Assembly (NCBI GenBank): GCA_023392535.1
Contig: JAEVYY010000016.1
Location: 5,581 to 69,580 of the forward strand
Reading direction: 5' to 3'
DNA from: Bacillota bacterium
GTDB taxonomy: Bacteria; Bacillota; Clostridia; Lachnospirales; Lachnospiraceae
Length of the DNA: 64,000 bases
The stretch's first letter is position 1; each line of letters begins with the position of its first letter. Below are positions 26,222 through 34,962 of the stretch, one piece after another. Both the position numbers and the translations under genes were made by a program. The notes under the pieces were generated by a model. The model was not told the origin of the DNA and searched no databases. It worked only from the letters and a program-made list of their open reading frames with translations.

Positions 26222-26361
26222 CCGGGATACCTCTTTGCTCTTTCTTATTCTTTTCCCTTTTTATAAGGCTTTTTTGTAAAATGACATAGGTACGTTGGAT
26301 CATTATTTGTCGTTCTCTTTTCGTATTGTAACTTGGCAATGTATGTATTACATTCATGAAT

Positions 26362-26377
26362 GATAAGGATCCTTATC
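26362..26377. repeat. Perfect 16-bp palindrome between holin and recombinase genes
   Basis: GATAAGGATCCTTATC, followed on the plus strand by CTTTTTTTTC. It lies about 140 nt upstream of the recombinase start and 40 nt downstream of the holin-type stop. It may be an operator for the recombinase promoter or a weak terminator. The rest of 26222-26417 shows nothing recognisable. Confidence 0.45.
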
Positions 26378-26417
26378 CTTTTTTTCATTATATGTACTAT
26401 TTTCACAATTTATTGTA

Positions 26418-26666
26418 CTATTTGGGTTCTTTATAGGTAAGTGCTTTTTCACTATCCGAAATTCCTGCCGTGGTTGGATCAATAATTATACCTAGAGCTG
26501 CTAATAGATTAATCACAATCGAAACAAAGTTCATAGTATCACTTTGTGATATTCTAGGTGTCACATCAAAGAGTCCTAATAATTGATACACAAAGGCTAA
26601 GACCATGGGAATAAATGTTAATAGAAATGTTTTGTGCCTGAATCTTACTAACCAATTGATTTTCAT
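26418..26666 (-). CDS. Phage-type holin (phi-LC3 family)
   Basis: An 82-residue protein with two transmembrane segments (about 14-34 and 47-62) and the hallmark tail VDPTTAGISDSEKALTYKEP (here IDPTTAGISDSEKALTYKEP), which is diagnostic of phi-LC3-like holins. AGAGGT precedes the ATG. No endolysin or phage structural gene is nearby, so it looks like a phage relic or was co-opted. Its place next to the recombinase suggests the island derives partly from a phage. Confidence 0.88.
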   Translation of the reverse strand: MKINWLVRFRHKTFLLTFIPMVLAFVYQLLGLFDVTPRISQSDTMNFVSIVINLLAALGIIIDPTTAGISDSEKALTYKEPK

Positions 26667-26741
26667 ATAATACCTCTTTCTACCTGTCTCAGGTTTTTAT
26701 AATATTCTAGCTCTTTTCTAATATATGAAGGCTGTAAAATA

Positions 26742-26768
26742 AAAAAACCCCTAGATTAGGGGTTTTTT
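26742..26768. terminator. Intrinsic terminator after the GlsB-type gene
   Basis: AAAAAACCCCTA / TAGGGGTTTTTT with a GAT loop, A/T-tailed on both strands. It stands 14 nt after the GlsB-type stop on the minus strand. Confidence 0.85.
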
Positions 26769-26781
26769 ATCATTCCAAGAA

Positions 26782-27036
26782 TTAAGAGTTGCTTTTGAAT
26801 AAATTGATGAGAGAAAGTAAGATAACAGAGCCAATTACTGCTACAAAAAGACTCCAAATATTAAAACCAGTAAAACCATATCCTCCAATCAGATTAAAAG
26901 CAAGTCCTCCAATGAAAGAGCCTATAATTCCTACTACAATATTTTTGAAGGCTCCCATTTCTTCATCATTTTTAGTTATCATGCTGCCTAGCCATCCAGC
27001 TATGCCACCAATTATAATCCAACCTACAATACCCAT
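26782..27036 (-). CDS. GlsB/YeaQ/YmgE family membrane protein
   Basis: An 84-residue protein with three hydrophobic segments. Family features are GWIIIGGIAGWLGSMI at the N terminus and FKNIVVGIIGSFIGG in the middle, with Gly-rich helices throughout. Members are called transglycosylase-associated or general stress membrane proteins; the molecular role is unclear. AAGGAG precedes the ATG and a terminator follows, so it is its own unit. Inside the island, between the holin and the sugar operon. Confidence 0.9.
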   Translation of the reverse strand: MGIVGWIIIGGIAGWLGSMITKNDEEMGAFKNIVVGIIGSFIGGLAFNLIGGYGFTGFNIWSLFVAVIGSVILLSLINLFKSNS

Positions 27037-27151
27037 CTTATATCTCCTTTTTAAAATATTTTAAACATAGTGTATGTATATTTTGGAATTTTATTAAAAT
27101 ATTTTTAAAAGATAGGAAATTAAGTGAGTAAATAATAGCATTACTTTTTTC

Positions 27152-27769
27152 TTACAAAATTATTTTCTCAAAAAACTGAGGTAGATGAAAATTAGGTACC
27201 TCCCAATTTATTGGTGCAGAACATCCATAATGAGGGTGTGGCGTCATGTCACCGCATTTATAAAAATTGCATGCAATCATATCTCCCTTAGTAATATTGC
27301 ATTTTCCGTATAGCACTTTTAAAAAACTGAGAGGAATCATATATTGTATCGCCCACAATTCTGATGTTTCTGTCAATTTTACCTGTGGAAGATCCAATCC
27401 AAGTTCTTGGATAGAAATTCTTTCTGTCTTGCCGATTCCCCATTGTGCTAACATAATTCCACCAGCGTTGACTTCAAAGTTCAGATATTTCTCGGACTCC
27501 TCCGGATAAAAGTTTACAAAACATTCCATGCAGCTGTCTTCATAGACCGGGCTATTTGGCTTCTTGTGTGTTTTTTGCCTGTCTTTTTCAAAACAGCACA
27601 TTTTAACATAGAATCCCTTTCCATCTACTAATCGTATGCTTCCCTGAGCCGTTGGGCGGTAATCACCTCCCCATGGATAATAATCTATCGGATACCAGGT
27701 GACATTTTGATTCGTATGAGACAATTCTATCCTCTCGTTTACCATCTCTAAATTAATCTTTCTTTCCAA
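27152..27769 (-). CDS. CBM9-like carbohydrate-binding domain protein
   Basis: A 205-residue soluble protein without a signal peptide, resembling family 9-like carbohydrate-binding domains: the Trp/Tyr-rich opening (VTWYPIDYYPWGGDYRP), SCMECFVNFYPEE, YLNFEVNAGGIML and CNFYKCGD near the end. The start is TTG at 27767-27769 with a poor ribosome site; an ATG at codon 9 is an alternative. It is the last gene of the MalFG-type ABC operon, 12 nt after the DUF4091 gene. It may bind or process the transported glycan; no catalytic residues are evident. Confidence 0.8.
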   Translation of the reverse strand: MERKINLEMVNERIELSHTNQNVTWYPIDYYPWGGDYRPTAQGSIRLVDGKGFYVKMCCFEKDRQKTHKKPNSPVYEDSCMECFVNFYPEESEKYLNFEVNAGGIMLAQWGIGKTERISIQELGLDLPQVKLTETSELWAIQYMIPLSFLKVLYGKCNITKGDMIACNFYKCGDMTPHPHYGCSAPINWEVPNFHLPQFFEKIIL

Positions 27770-27781
27770 TATTTTCTACTA

Positions 27782-29437
27782 TTACGTTAGAACTTCAGCC
27801 AGTTTATTATTGATTCTGTTTCTCATCCATAAACAAAATTCTGACTCATGCGGATAGATCGAAAATGTAATTGCCTCTTTCATACCTTCTTCCGCAAGTT
27901 CCAACACAGCCTTTCTACCAATTTTCCGCTCTAAGAGATACATCGCCCTGATGTCTGTCATAGCTTGATAATGTACCATCATACGGATAGATTCCTCTGG
28001 GGTGCCATCTTTTTTAGGATATACCAAAAATGCATCACCGCCCGGAAATGCATAGTCACAGTCAGTTGTTTCATATGGGTTAATATGACGTTTGGAGTAT
28101 TCCGAATTGTAAAAGTTATAGCCCCAATGCAAGATTCCCTTTATCCCATATTTGTAGACCTGTAAACCGTAAATTCGATTTCTGTAAGAGGGAAGTGCTA
28201 AAAAACGATTCGATACATCGACACATTGTGCGGTACAATAATAACTCCACAGATTCGGTGTTTGATGTTCCAAAAACGGCTCTATATGATCTGTTGCACA
28301 TACTGGCTGTGATACCAGACCACTTTCATAAAAGCTGTAATCAGACAGGGCATCCATCATCTGAAATCCTTCTAGATAAGGAGTCACTACCTCCTTCGCT
28401 TTCCTATAATTTTCTAAATGATCTTTGCCCGGTTCATCAGAAATATGGAAATATGATTTATCAGCAATACCTAGTTCCTTCAATTTTTCTGTCAGTTCTG
28501 GTAAATAAAACTGTAAGAACTCTTCATACGAACCACCCACAGCAGGTGTATCCCAACCGAAAATTCTTTGATAAACACCATTAACAGTAGCCATTATTTT
28601 GGGAGCTGCTTTAACACCCCACTGGGTAAATAAGTGCGACATCTCAAAATATTGAAACCCTTTTCTTTGACACATCTTAATAAATTTTGTAAACTTTGTG
28701 AAATCGAAATGATAACGACCATCTAGTACTTTAATATCCACGAGCTGTATTGTCGTTCTCTCTCCCCCCTCTTCCGTATCCAGAGGCGGTGTGAACATTG
28801 GTGTCAATATCATATTACAGTCTCTTTTAGCTGCAAGGCTTAAAAATTCTTCCATGATCTCCCAAAATTCATCCGACCACACTTCAACATGATAAAAATC
28901 TGCAAGACAATCCGCATGGAACCATTCCGTATGCCTGATTGGTAATGGCGGTAAGATAGCTCCAATCACAGATAATTCTTTCGTTACCCTACTAAGCTCA
29001 TTATTTTCCTCATCCATAAAAATAACAGCAACAGGGTAAATCCCCGGGTGTTGATCCGATGGAATCTCCAAATCAATCCAAACACTATGCCATTGACCTG
29101 CAATATATTTTATTTTTCCATTCTCAATATCACTTAATCGGTCTGGAAATAGTCCTGGTTCCGTCTTTAAATATCCCTGATCCCTTTTTACATGACATGG
29201 ATAAGCGCATGGAACCAGTTCTACCCTGCGTAAACGATAAGGCAGCTTTGTCTCGACCTTAATTTTCCCCCATGCGCTTCTTTCTTCTTTTAATAGAAAT
29301 GCTGCCTGAAAAGAAACTGTTTCCTGTAAAAGGGCAGTTAATGGTATATTAACTGCCTCGGGCTCCTGTTCCGGAAATACTTTTTCCAGTGCATCTACAT
29401 ATTTTGTATCTAATTTTAATTTTTTCTCCATCATCAC
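27782..29437 (-). CDS. DUF4091 (GH123-like) glycoside hydrolase, cytoplasmic
   Basis: A 551-residue protein without a signal peptide. The C-terminal two-thirds is the DUF4091/GH123-like TIM-barrel domain, with YFHISDEPGKDHL around residue 335, where the Asp-Glu pair is catalytic in GH123, and GILHWGYNFYNSEY about residue 445. An N-terminal beta-sandwich (about 1-170) precedes it. GH123 enzymes are N-acetyl-beta-galactosaminidases that use the substrate acetamido group. Together with the kinase at 33727-34842, an N-acetylhexosamine substrate is a reasonable inference, not a demonstration. It starts with GTG-ATG-ATG; the first ATG is probably used. Confidence 0.82.
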   Translation of the reverse strand: MMMEKKLKLDTKYVDALEKVFPEQEPEAVNIPLTALLQETVSFQAAFLLKEERSAWGKIKVETKLPYRLRRVELVPCAYPCHVKRDQGYLKTEPGLFPDRLSDIENGKIKYIAGQWHSVWIDLEIPSDQHPGIYPVAVIFMDEENNELSRVTKELSVIGAILPPLPIRHTEWFHADCLADFYHVEVWSDEFWEIMEEFLSLAAKRDCNMILTPMFTPPLDTEEGGERTTIQLVDIKVLDGRYHFDFTKFTKFIKMCQRKGFQYFEMSHLFTQWGVKAAPKIMATVNGVYQRIFGWDTPAVGGSYEEFLQFYLPELTEKLKELGIADKSYFHISDEPGKDHLENYRKAKEVVTPYLEGFQMMDALSDYSFYESGLVSQPVCATDHIEPFLEHQTPNLWSYYCTAQCVDVSNRFLALPSYRNRIYGLQVYKYGIKGILHWGYNFYNSEYSKRHINPYETTDCDYAFPGGDAFLVYPKKDGTPEESIRMMVHYQAMTDIRAMYLLERKIGRKAVLELAEEGMKEAITFSIYPHESEFCLWMRNRINNKLAEVLT

Positions 29438-29444
29438 ACCTTAT

Positions 29445-30278
29445 CTATCCCTTCAATCCGCTTAATGCAATACCTTCCACAAATTGCTTCTGTAAAAAAA
29501 CATACAATACAAATGGAAATAAAAAAGATATGGCTGCACCTGCCATGATAAGACCATAATTCGCGTTATAATTTGTTTTAAGCAAAGACAACGCGACTGT
29601 TAACGTATACATTCCTTTTTTTGTAGTAATCACCAAAGGCCACAAAAAATTATTCCAGGAAGTGACGAAGGTGAATACGGTCAAGGAAATCATAACTGGC
29701 TTTAACAATGGGATTACTATATTTAAGAAAATTTTTGGTTCCGGGCATCCATCTACCTGTGCCGCTTCAATTAGTTCATCCGGTACCGAAGTCATAAATT
29801 GTCTTACTAAAAATACTCCAAATGCATTAAGAATAGGTAATATTAATGCTGTATAAGTATTTAACAAGTTCATAGATTTCATAATTATAAAAACTGGAAT
29901 TAGAGTAACCTGTCCAGGTATCATAAGCGTCGCTACATAAATAGCGAATAATTTCTCTTTTCCTGGAATTGGTTTTTTTTCAAAACCATAAGCCGCCATC
30001 GCTGACATAATGCAATTAAACAAACAAGACAATCCCACAACAATTACACTATTCCATAAAGCTCTCCCAAAACCTGTTTTAATTAATGTATATTGGTAGT
30101 TGACAGGATTCAGCGAGAATTCCTTCCAACTAAAAGACATCGATTGAGACTGGGTAAAGGAAAGTAAAACCATATAGATAAAAGGTGCGATACATATAAT
30201 GGTAAAGAGAAAAATAAATAGAACCATAAATACTGTTAAAATGTTCATTTTTCTATAAAATAGAGTATGTTTACCCAT
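29445..30278 (-). CDS. Sugar ABC transporter permease, MalG type
   Basis: A 277-residue permease with six transmembrane segments. The cytoplasmic EAA loop is present as ELIEAAQVDGCPEPKIF (about residues 175-191), with the following IPLLKP. The ATG overlaps the stop of the MalF-type gene as TAATG, showing translational coupling. It works with the permease and binding protein encoded just upstream. No ATPase gene is in this operon, so a shared MsmX-type ATPase elsewhere is expected. Confidence 0.95.
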   Translation of the reverse strand: MGKHTLFYRKMNILTVFMVLFIFLFTIICIAPFIYMVLLSFTQSQSMSFSWKEFSLNPVNYQYTLIKTGFGRALWNSVIVVGLSCLFNCIMSAMAAYGFEKKPIPGKEKLFAIYVATLMIPGQVTLIPVFIIMKSMNLLNTYTALILPILNAFGVFLVRQFMTSVPDELIEAAQVDGCPEPKIFLNIVIPLLKPVMISLTVFTFVTSWNNFLWPLVITTKKGMYTLTVALSLLKTNYNANYGLIMAGAAISFLFPFVLYVFLQKQFVEGIALSGLKG

Positions 30279-31156
30279 TATTTTGCCTCCTTTTCTTTAA
30301 AGAAATGTTGCTGCATTGCATTAATAATCAATATGATGAAGAGAAGTATCATGGCAACTGCACTTGCATATCCCATCTTATAGTCCTTAAAAGCGGAATT
30401 ATATATGGTCATTACCAATGTAATAGTCGATCGGCCAGGTCCGCCACCCGTCATTACATAAACCAGGTCAAATACTTGGAAAGACCAAATAATACCGAGT
30501 GTCAACACCATATATGTGATTGGTTTTAACATAGGTACCGTAATTGCAAAAAACTTCTGTAACGTAGTTGCTCCATCCACTTCCGCTGCTTCTAGCAGTT
30601 CACTCGAAATTCCCATAATACCTGCATAATAAATTACTAAAAAGTAACCAACATTTTTCCAGATAGCTACAATACCAACACTGATTAGGGCGATTGAACT
30701 GCTTCCCAGCCAATTTACACTTGGTACATGTAAAGTTGCCAGTAGTGAATTAATGATACCTCCGTCCGTTGCCATGATAATTCTCCAAACAGCACCCGCC
30801 GTTATAGCAGATGCAATAACCGGAATAAACATAGCACTTCTTAAAAAACCACCAACCTTGGTTCTCATACGATCTGCAAGAAAATTTGCAAAAAGAAGAG
30901 AAATAATCGTTTGTAATGGTACCGTGATAATTACATAAACAAGCGTATTCTTTAAGGAATCCTTTACATAAGAATCTTTAAACGCCTGTATATAATTTGC
31001 AAATCCTGCCCATTTCGGTGGATTGTATACATTATAATCCGTGAAGCTGAAATATCCAGACATAAATATCGGTATCACTGCGAACACGAAAATTAGTATG
31101 AAACTTGGTAGGATGTAAACTAATCCATATGCCATTTGCCTTTTTTGTCTTGTCAT
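30278..31156 (-). CDS. Sugar ABC transporter permease, MalF type
   Basis: A permease of about 292 residues with six transmembrane segments and the EAA loop LLEAAEVDGATTLQKFF. The open frame begins at 31198, but AGGAG five nt before the ATG ending at 31156 and the usual MTRQKRQMAYG-type N terminus support the shorter form used here. It lies about 70 nt after the binding-protein gene. With MalG and the lipoprotein it forms an importer for an oligosaccharide. Confidence 0.95.
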   Translation of the reverse strand: MTRQKRQMAYGLVYILPSFILIFVFAVIPIFMSGYFSFTDYNVYNPPKWAGFANYIQAFKDSYVKDSLKNTLVYVIITVPLQTIISLLFANFLADRMRTKVGGFLRSAMFIPVIASAITAGAVWRIIMATDGGIINSLLATLHVPSVNWLGSSSIALISVGIVAIWKNVGYFLVIYYAGIMGISSELLEAAEVDGATTLQKFFAITVPMLKPITYMVLTLGIIWSFQVFDLVYVMTGGGPGRSTITLVMTIYNSAFKDYKMGYASAVAMILLFIILIINAMQQHFFKEKEAK

Positions 31157-31224
31157 AACTACTCCTATCTGTAAAACAATTCCAAGGCAGGCATCCACTG
31201 CCTGCCTTGGAATGTACCTAATAA

Positions 31225-32481
31225 TTATTTACTCTTTGTCTTAATACTCTCATTGTAATAATTCATTGTATTATCCAAAACTTCCTGTGGTGTCATTTCG
31301 TCCATCAGCATTGATTGCAGATTTTTAAATAATGAATCATAGAATGATGTTGCACCTTCAAACACGGGAAGTGACTGGAACTTAGCACTTTCATTCTGAT
31401 ACATATCCTGATATTTCGGTAAATCCTTATATTCTTCATCCGTAGAAATTGGTGGCATACTATATAAACTTGTATGGAAAGCTTCCATAACCTTCGGGCT
31501 CGTTATAAATTTCATTGCTTTTGCTGCCAGTTCTTTATTTTTACATTTTGAAAACATAACCAATGAATCAGCCGCAACAAATGTTTTACCTTCCCCTGCC
31601 GGTCCTGCAAGACATGGTGTAAATTCCCAATTAATGCCCGCCTCATCATAAGCAGCGGCCAATGATGTCGCAACAACTGTCATTGCGGCCTGACCTGATT
31701 TAAATAGCGCATTCTGGTCATCAATTGATGTCACAGAATCTGTTAAAATACCATCTTTTTTCAAGCTATAAATAAACTCAGCTGCCTTCAATCCTGCTTC
31801 TGAATTAATATTTGGATTTCCATCAGCATCCGTTATTTCTCCACCTGCTGCCCAGAAATAAGGCCAAAAAATTTCGTTCAGACTACCATAATGTGTGTTG
31901 CCCCATTCCTGTGCAATTGGATAAATATTAGGATCATAAGCCTGAACTGCTTTACATGCTGTTACCAGTTCTTCCCAATTACTAGGAATCTTATCAATGC
32001 CTGCAGCATTTAAAATATCCATATTAGCTACAAAAACTCTAGGATTTCCGACAACAGCAGGTAATGCATATTGTACTCCGTTAAAGTTTCCCAGATCATA
32101 ATATAGGTAATTTTTTGTATCTTCTTCCTTAAAATAAGCTTCCAAAGGCTCCAATGCACCCATATTAATATAGTCATAGAACATTTCCATGTACATATAA
32201 CCAACATCCGGGCCTTCATCAGAATTGACGCCAGTCAAATATTTTTCTTCATAATTGTCCCATGGAACTACTTCAAAGTTAACTTTACAATTGTTTTCTT
32301 CCTCAAATGGTTTAAATTGCTCTGCCCAAAAATCCTCATCTGATTTTGATGAATCATTTCCCGCGAAAGCTGGTAGCCATACTGTCAGTTCCTCTTCAGA
32401 ACCAGTTTTACTTCCGCAACCGCTTAACATACCTGCAACCATAGTGAAAGTAAGTAATGCTGCTAATACTTTTTTCTTCAT
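31225..32481 (-). CDS. Extracellular sugar-binding lipoprotein (ABC family 1)
   Basis: A 418-residue binding protein with a lipoprotein signal (MKKKVLAALLTFTMVAGMLSG then Cys22) and the family-1 solute-binding fold: LTVWLPAF, INFEVVPWDNYEEKY-type segment, and FKSGQAAMTVVATS (about 265-278). It sits on the outer face of the membrane and passes sugar to the permeases downstream. GGAGG precedes the ATG. It begins the operon 32481-27152, with a 233-nt leader region that also holds the terminator of the preceding AraC-type gene. Confidence 0.95.
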   Translation of the reverse strand: MKKKVLAALLTFTMVAGMLSGCGSKTGSEEELTVWLPAFAGNDSSKSDEDFWAEQFKPFEEENNCKVNFEVVPWDNYEEKYLTGVNSDEGPDVGYMYMEMFYDYINMGALEPLEAYFKEEDTKNYLYYDLGNFNGVQYALPAVVGNPRVFVANMDILNAAGIDKIPSNWEELVTACKAVQAYDPNIYPIAQEWGNTHYGSLNEIFWPYFWAAGGEITDADGNPNINSEAGLKAAEFIYSLKKDGILTDSVTSIDDQNALFKSGQAAMTVVATSLAAAYDEAGINWEFTPCLAGPAGEGKTFVAADSLVMFSKCKNKELAAKAMKFITSPKVMEAFHTSLYSMPPISTDEEYKDLPKYQDMYQNESAKFQSLPVFEGATSFYDSLFKNLQSMLMDEMTPQEVLDNTMNYYNESIKTKSK

Positions 32482-32575
32482 ACTTCTTCATCCTCCATAT
32501 TACTTTTTCATTGCCAATAGTTGTCCGATTCCCCAATACAAACACATAAGAAGTTAACATAAGTTGTTTAAAAAA

Positions 32576-32607
32576 AGCTGATAAAATATCTTATTATTTT
32601 ATCAGCT
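32576..32607 (-). terminator. Intrinsic terminator after the AraC-type regulator
   Basis: The minus-strand hairpin AGCTGATAAAAT / ATTTTATCAGCT (12 bp, 8-nt loop) is followed by TTTTTTAAAC. It lies about 107 nt downstream of the regulator stop and upstream of the binding-protein gene. Confidence 0.85.
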
Positions 32608-32714
32608 CCTTTGCTTTTCCGTTCATTAACATCTTGTTATTATATTACCATAAATTCATATTTCTTATTTATCCGTTTGCACATAATATTTGCACATTTG
32701 ATATGAATTTTTCG

Positions 32715-33653
32715 TTAAAATTTTCCATTTGGCAAATGTTTTTCTGCACCTGCCTTAACAGAGTTATAATACTCCGTTGCACTCATTCCCGTAATTGTCT
32801 TAAACTGACGCGAAAAATAATGAAGAGAATAGTATCCCATTTTTTCAGATATTTCTGTAAAATTCAATTTTTGTTCGCGGATAAGCTGCTTCGCATGTTC
32901 TATTTTTAATATGATAAAATAGTGTATCACTCCACAATTATGTCTACGGGCAAAAATATCCTGTAACTGTGATTTACTCACGAGATTATCCCTGCATATT
33001 TCTTCAATCGTTAGAAAAACGTCATCATGTTCCTGCATATAATTTATTATTTTTTCATATATCTTGTCCTCTTCATATTCCTGTTTGATAGAAGTAAATT
33101 TTTTATTGGAATGAGAACCAGTTGGATTGGTAATTGCTTGTGGGTTATTTCTACGGTAAAGTGCAATAAAAATATATTCTAAATAGAGCCGTATCAACTG
33201 TTCACTGCCAAATTGAGCAGGGGAATTCCTTTTTAATTCATATAAATAAGTTACATTAAAAGGAGAGGAGATCGCTCTTCTTGCTTCAATTAAAATTTCT
33301 GAAAAAAATTCCCGTTCCAATGTAGAAACCTTTAATACTTTATCTTTAAAAAATCGCATCGCCTTTGATTTGCAATCAAACGATATGACCACCAAATTAG
33401 GAGCCTTTATTCCATTAGCCCTTAAATCGTGAAACACATTGGGTTCAATAAATAAAATTTCACCCTGATGCAAGACAATGTCCTTGTCCCCCACCTTAAG
33501 CTCAATCTCTCCCTTATCAACATAAGTAATCTCCCAAAAATCATGACTTTCACCTTCATAACGATAGTCTTTCGTATATTCAAAATAATGAACACTATAT
33601 AGCGTTGTAATTGTTAAATCATCCTGCAGTTCAAGACCTATATACTTCGGCAT
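32715..33653 (-). CDS. AraC-family regulator with cupin sensor domain
   Basis: A 312-residue regulator. The N-terminal cupin-like sensor (about 1-120) includes HDFWEITYVDKGEIELKVGD and the hydrophobic strand EILFIEPNVFHD. The C-terminal two-helix DNA-binding domain (about 210-305) has the second-helix signature ISEKMGYYSLHYFSRQFKTI. It probably controls the neighbouring ABC operon and/or the kinase gene in response to a sugar. GAGGTG precedes the ATG. Confidence 0.93.
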   Translation of the reverse strand: MPKYIGLELQDDLTITTLYSVHYFEYTKDYRYEGESHDFWEITYVDKGEIELKVGDKDIVLHQGEILFIEPNVFHDLRANGIKAPNLVVISFDCKSKAMRFFKDKVLKVSTLEREFFSEILIEARRAISSPFNVTYLYELKRNSPAQFGSEQLIRLYLEYIFIALYRRNNPQAITNPTGSHSNKKFTSIKQEYEEDKIYEKIINYMQEHDDVFLTIEEICRDNLVSKSQLQDIFARRHNCGVIHYFIILKIEHAKQLIREQKLNFTEISEKMGYYSLHYFSRQFKTITGMSATEYYNSVKAGAEKHLPNGKF

Positions 33654-33726
33654 ACACGCACCTCATTTGCACATTCTATAATAAATTATAACACGTTTGT
33701 GCAAAAATGGGACATGTTTTGTAATA

Positions 33727-34842
33727 TTATTTTCTGTAAGTATTTACTATCTGATTCATAATATCCCATTTTAATTCCATATCTGCTACTAGTTTGAACT
33801 GTGTACGTGCACGTTCAAGATTATGTTGCTCCCTACTAATCTTAAAGTAAGTATCTCCCTCTAGATAATCTGTCAAAAATCTCATACCACATTCATATGT
33901 CATGATTTTAGCGCCAAAAGGCAACATTTTTATTTCCGTATCCGTTAAAGCACCTTTACACCCTTCTATAAATCCCTTCGTATAAAGTTTAAATAATTCC
34001 ATATTACACGATACTTTATTTAGATCCACTTCGTCTTCTGCTGCAGTACTCGCCCCAAAACGAATAGAGTCTCCAAAATCGTGTATTGCCAGTCCTGGCA
34101 TAACCGTATCAAGATCAATTACACAAATCCCTTTGCCCGTCTTGTTATCAATCATTATGTTATTCAACTTGGTATCATTATGTGTCACGCGGATCGGCAG
34201 TTCCTTATTACCGATCATCCGATTTAAAACAGATGCATCGGATTCTCTTTCTAATACAAAGCGAATTTCTTCAGATGCCAAGGCAACTCTGTTATAGTTA
34301 TCTTTTTTCACTGCTTCTTTCAATGTCTGCAGCCTTTGTTCTGTATCATGAAATCCGACGATTGTTTCATGTAACGTTTCAGCCGGATAATTTGCAAGCA
34401 TGCATTGAAAATGTCCAAATGAGACCGCACTCTGATAAAAATCATCTGGTTTTTTCACCTCATCAAAGCTTGTTGCATCGGTTATAAATTGATACATTCT
34501 CCAGTAATTACCGCTATCATCCTGATAAAATTTTCTACCACTTTTGGTGGAAATCAGATTTAATGTTTCTCTTTCGGGATCTCCCCCATTCTTAATGATT
34601 TCTTTTCTTAAATAAGTTGTCACTCCAACGATATTTTCAATTAAATGTTCCGGTCTCTTAAAGATCTCATGATTGATACGCTGCAATATATAAAGATGTG
34701 ATTCTTCTTTCTCTAGAAATTCAACTAAAAAGGTATCGTTAATATGACCACTACCATAAGCATTATCTCTTACATAAGTGCCCTTTATTTTAAAATTTGC
34801 AATTACTTCTTTTTTTATTCCATCCGTAAACTTTCTGTTCAT
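33727..34842 (-). CDS. N-acetylhexosamine 1-kinase-like phosphotransferase
   Basis: A 371-residue aminoglycoside-phosphotransferase-fold kinase. It has the Gly-rich opening (YGSGHINDTFLVE), the catalytic loop VTHNDTKLNNIMID (about residues 218-231) and the metal-binding Asp in CVIDLDTVMPGLAIHDFGD. The sequence type resembles NahK, which phosphorylates GlcNAc/GalNAc at C1 during host-glycan use. Linked here to a GH123-like enzyme and an ABC importer, which supports an N-acetylhexosamine route. Homoserine or choline kinases share the fold, so the substrate is inference. Confidence 0.83.
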   Translation of the reverse strand: MNRKFTDGIKKEVIANFKIKGTYVRDNAYGSGHINDTFLVEFLEKEESHLYILQRINHEIFKRPEHLIENIVGVTTYLRKEIIKNGGDPERETLNLISTKSGRKFYQDDSGNYWRMYQFITDATSFDEVKKPDDFYQSAVSFGHFQCMLANYPAETLHETIVGFHDTEQRLQTLKEAVKKDNYNRVALASEEIRFVLERESDASVLNRMIGNKELPIRVTHNDTKLNNIMIDNKTGKGICVIDLDTVMPGLAIHDFGDSIRFGASTAAEDEVDLNKVSCNMELFKLYTKGFIEGCKGALTDTEIKMLPFGAKIMTYECGMRFLTDYLEGDTYFKISREQHNLERARTQFKLVADMELKWDIMNQIVNTYRK

Positions 34843-34962
34843 CTGTTCTCCTCGTTAAATCCAATATACTTTTTCAAGGTTATTTTACTTACTCTGATTT
34901 CATATTAAGTTATTTGTAAAGGAAATGATTTATCTTTTTCTACGATAGATTTGCACATTTGT

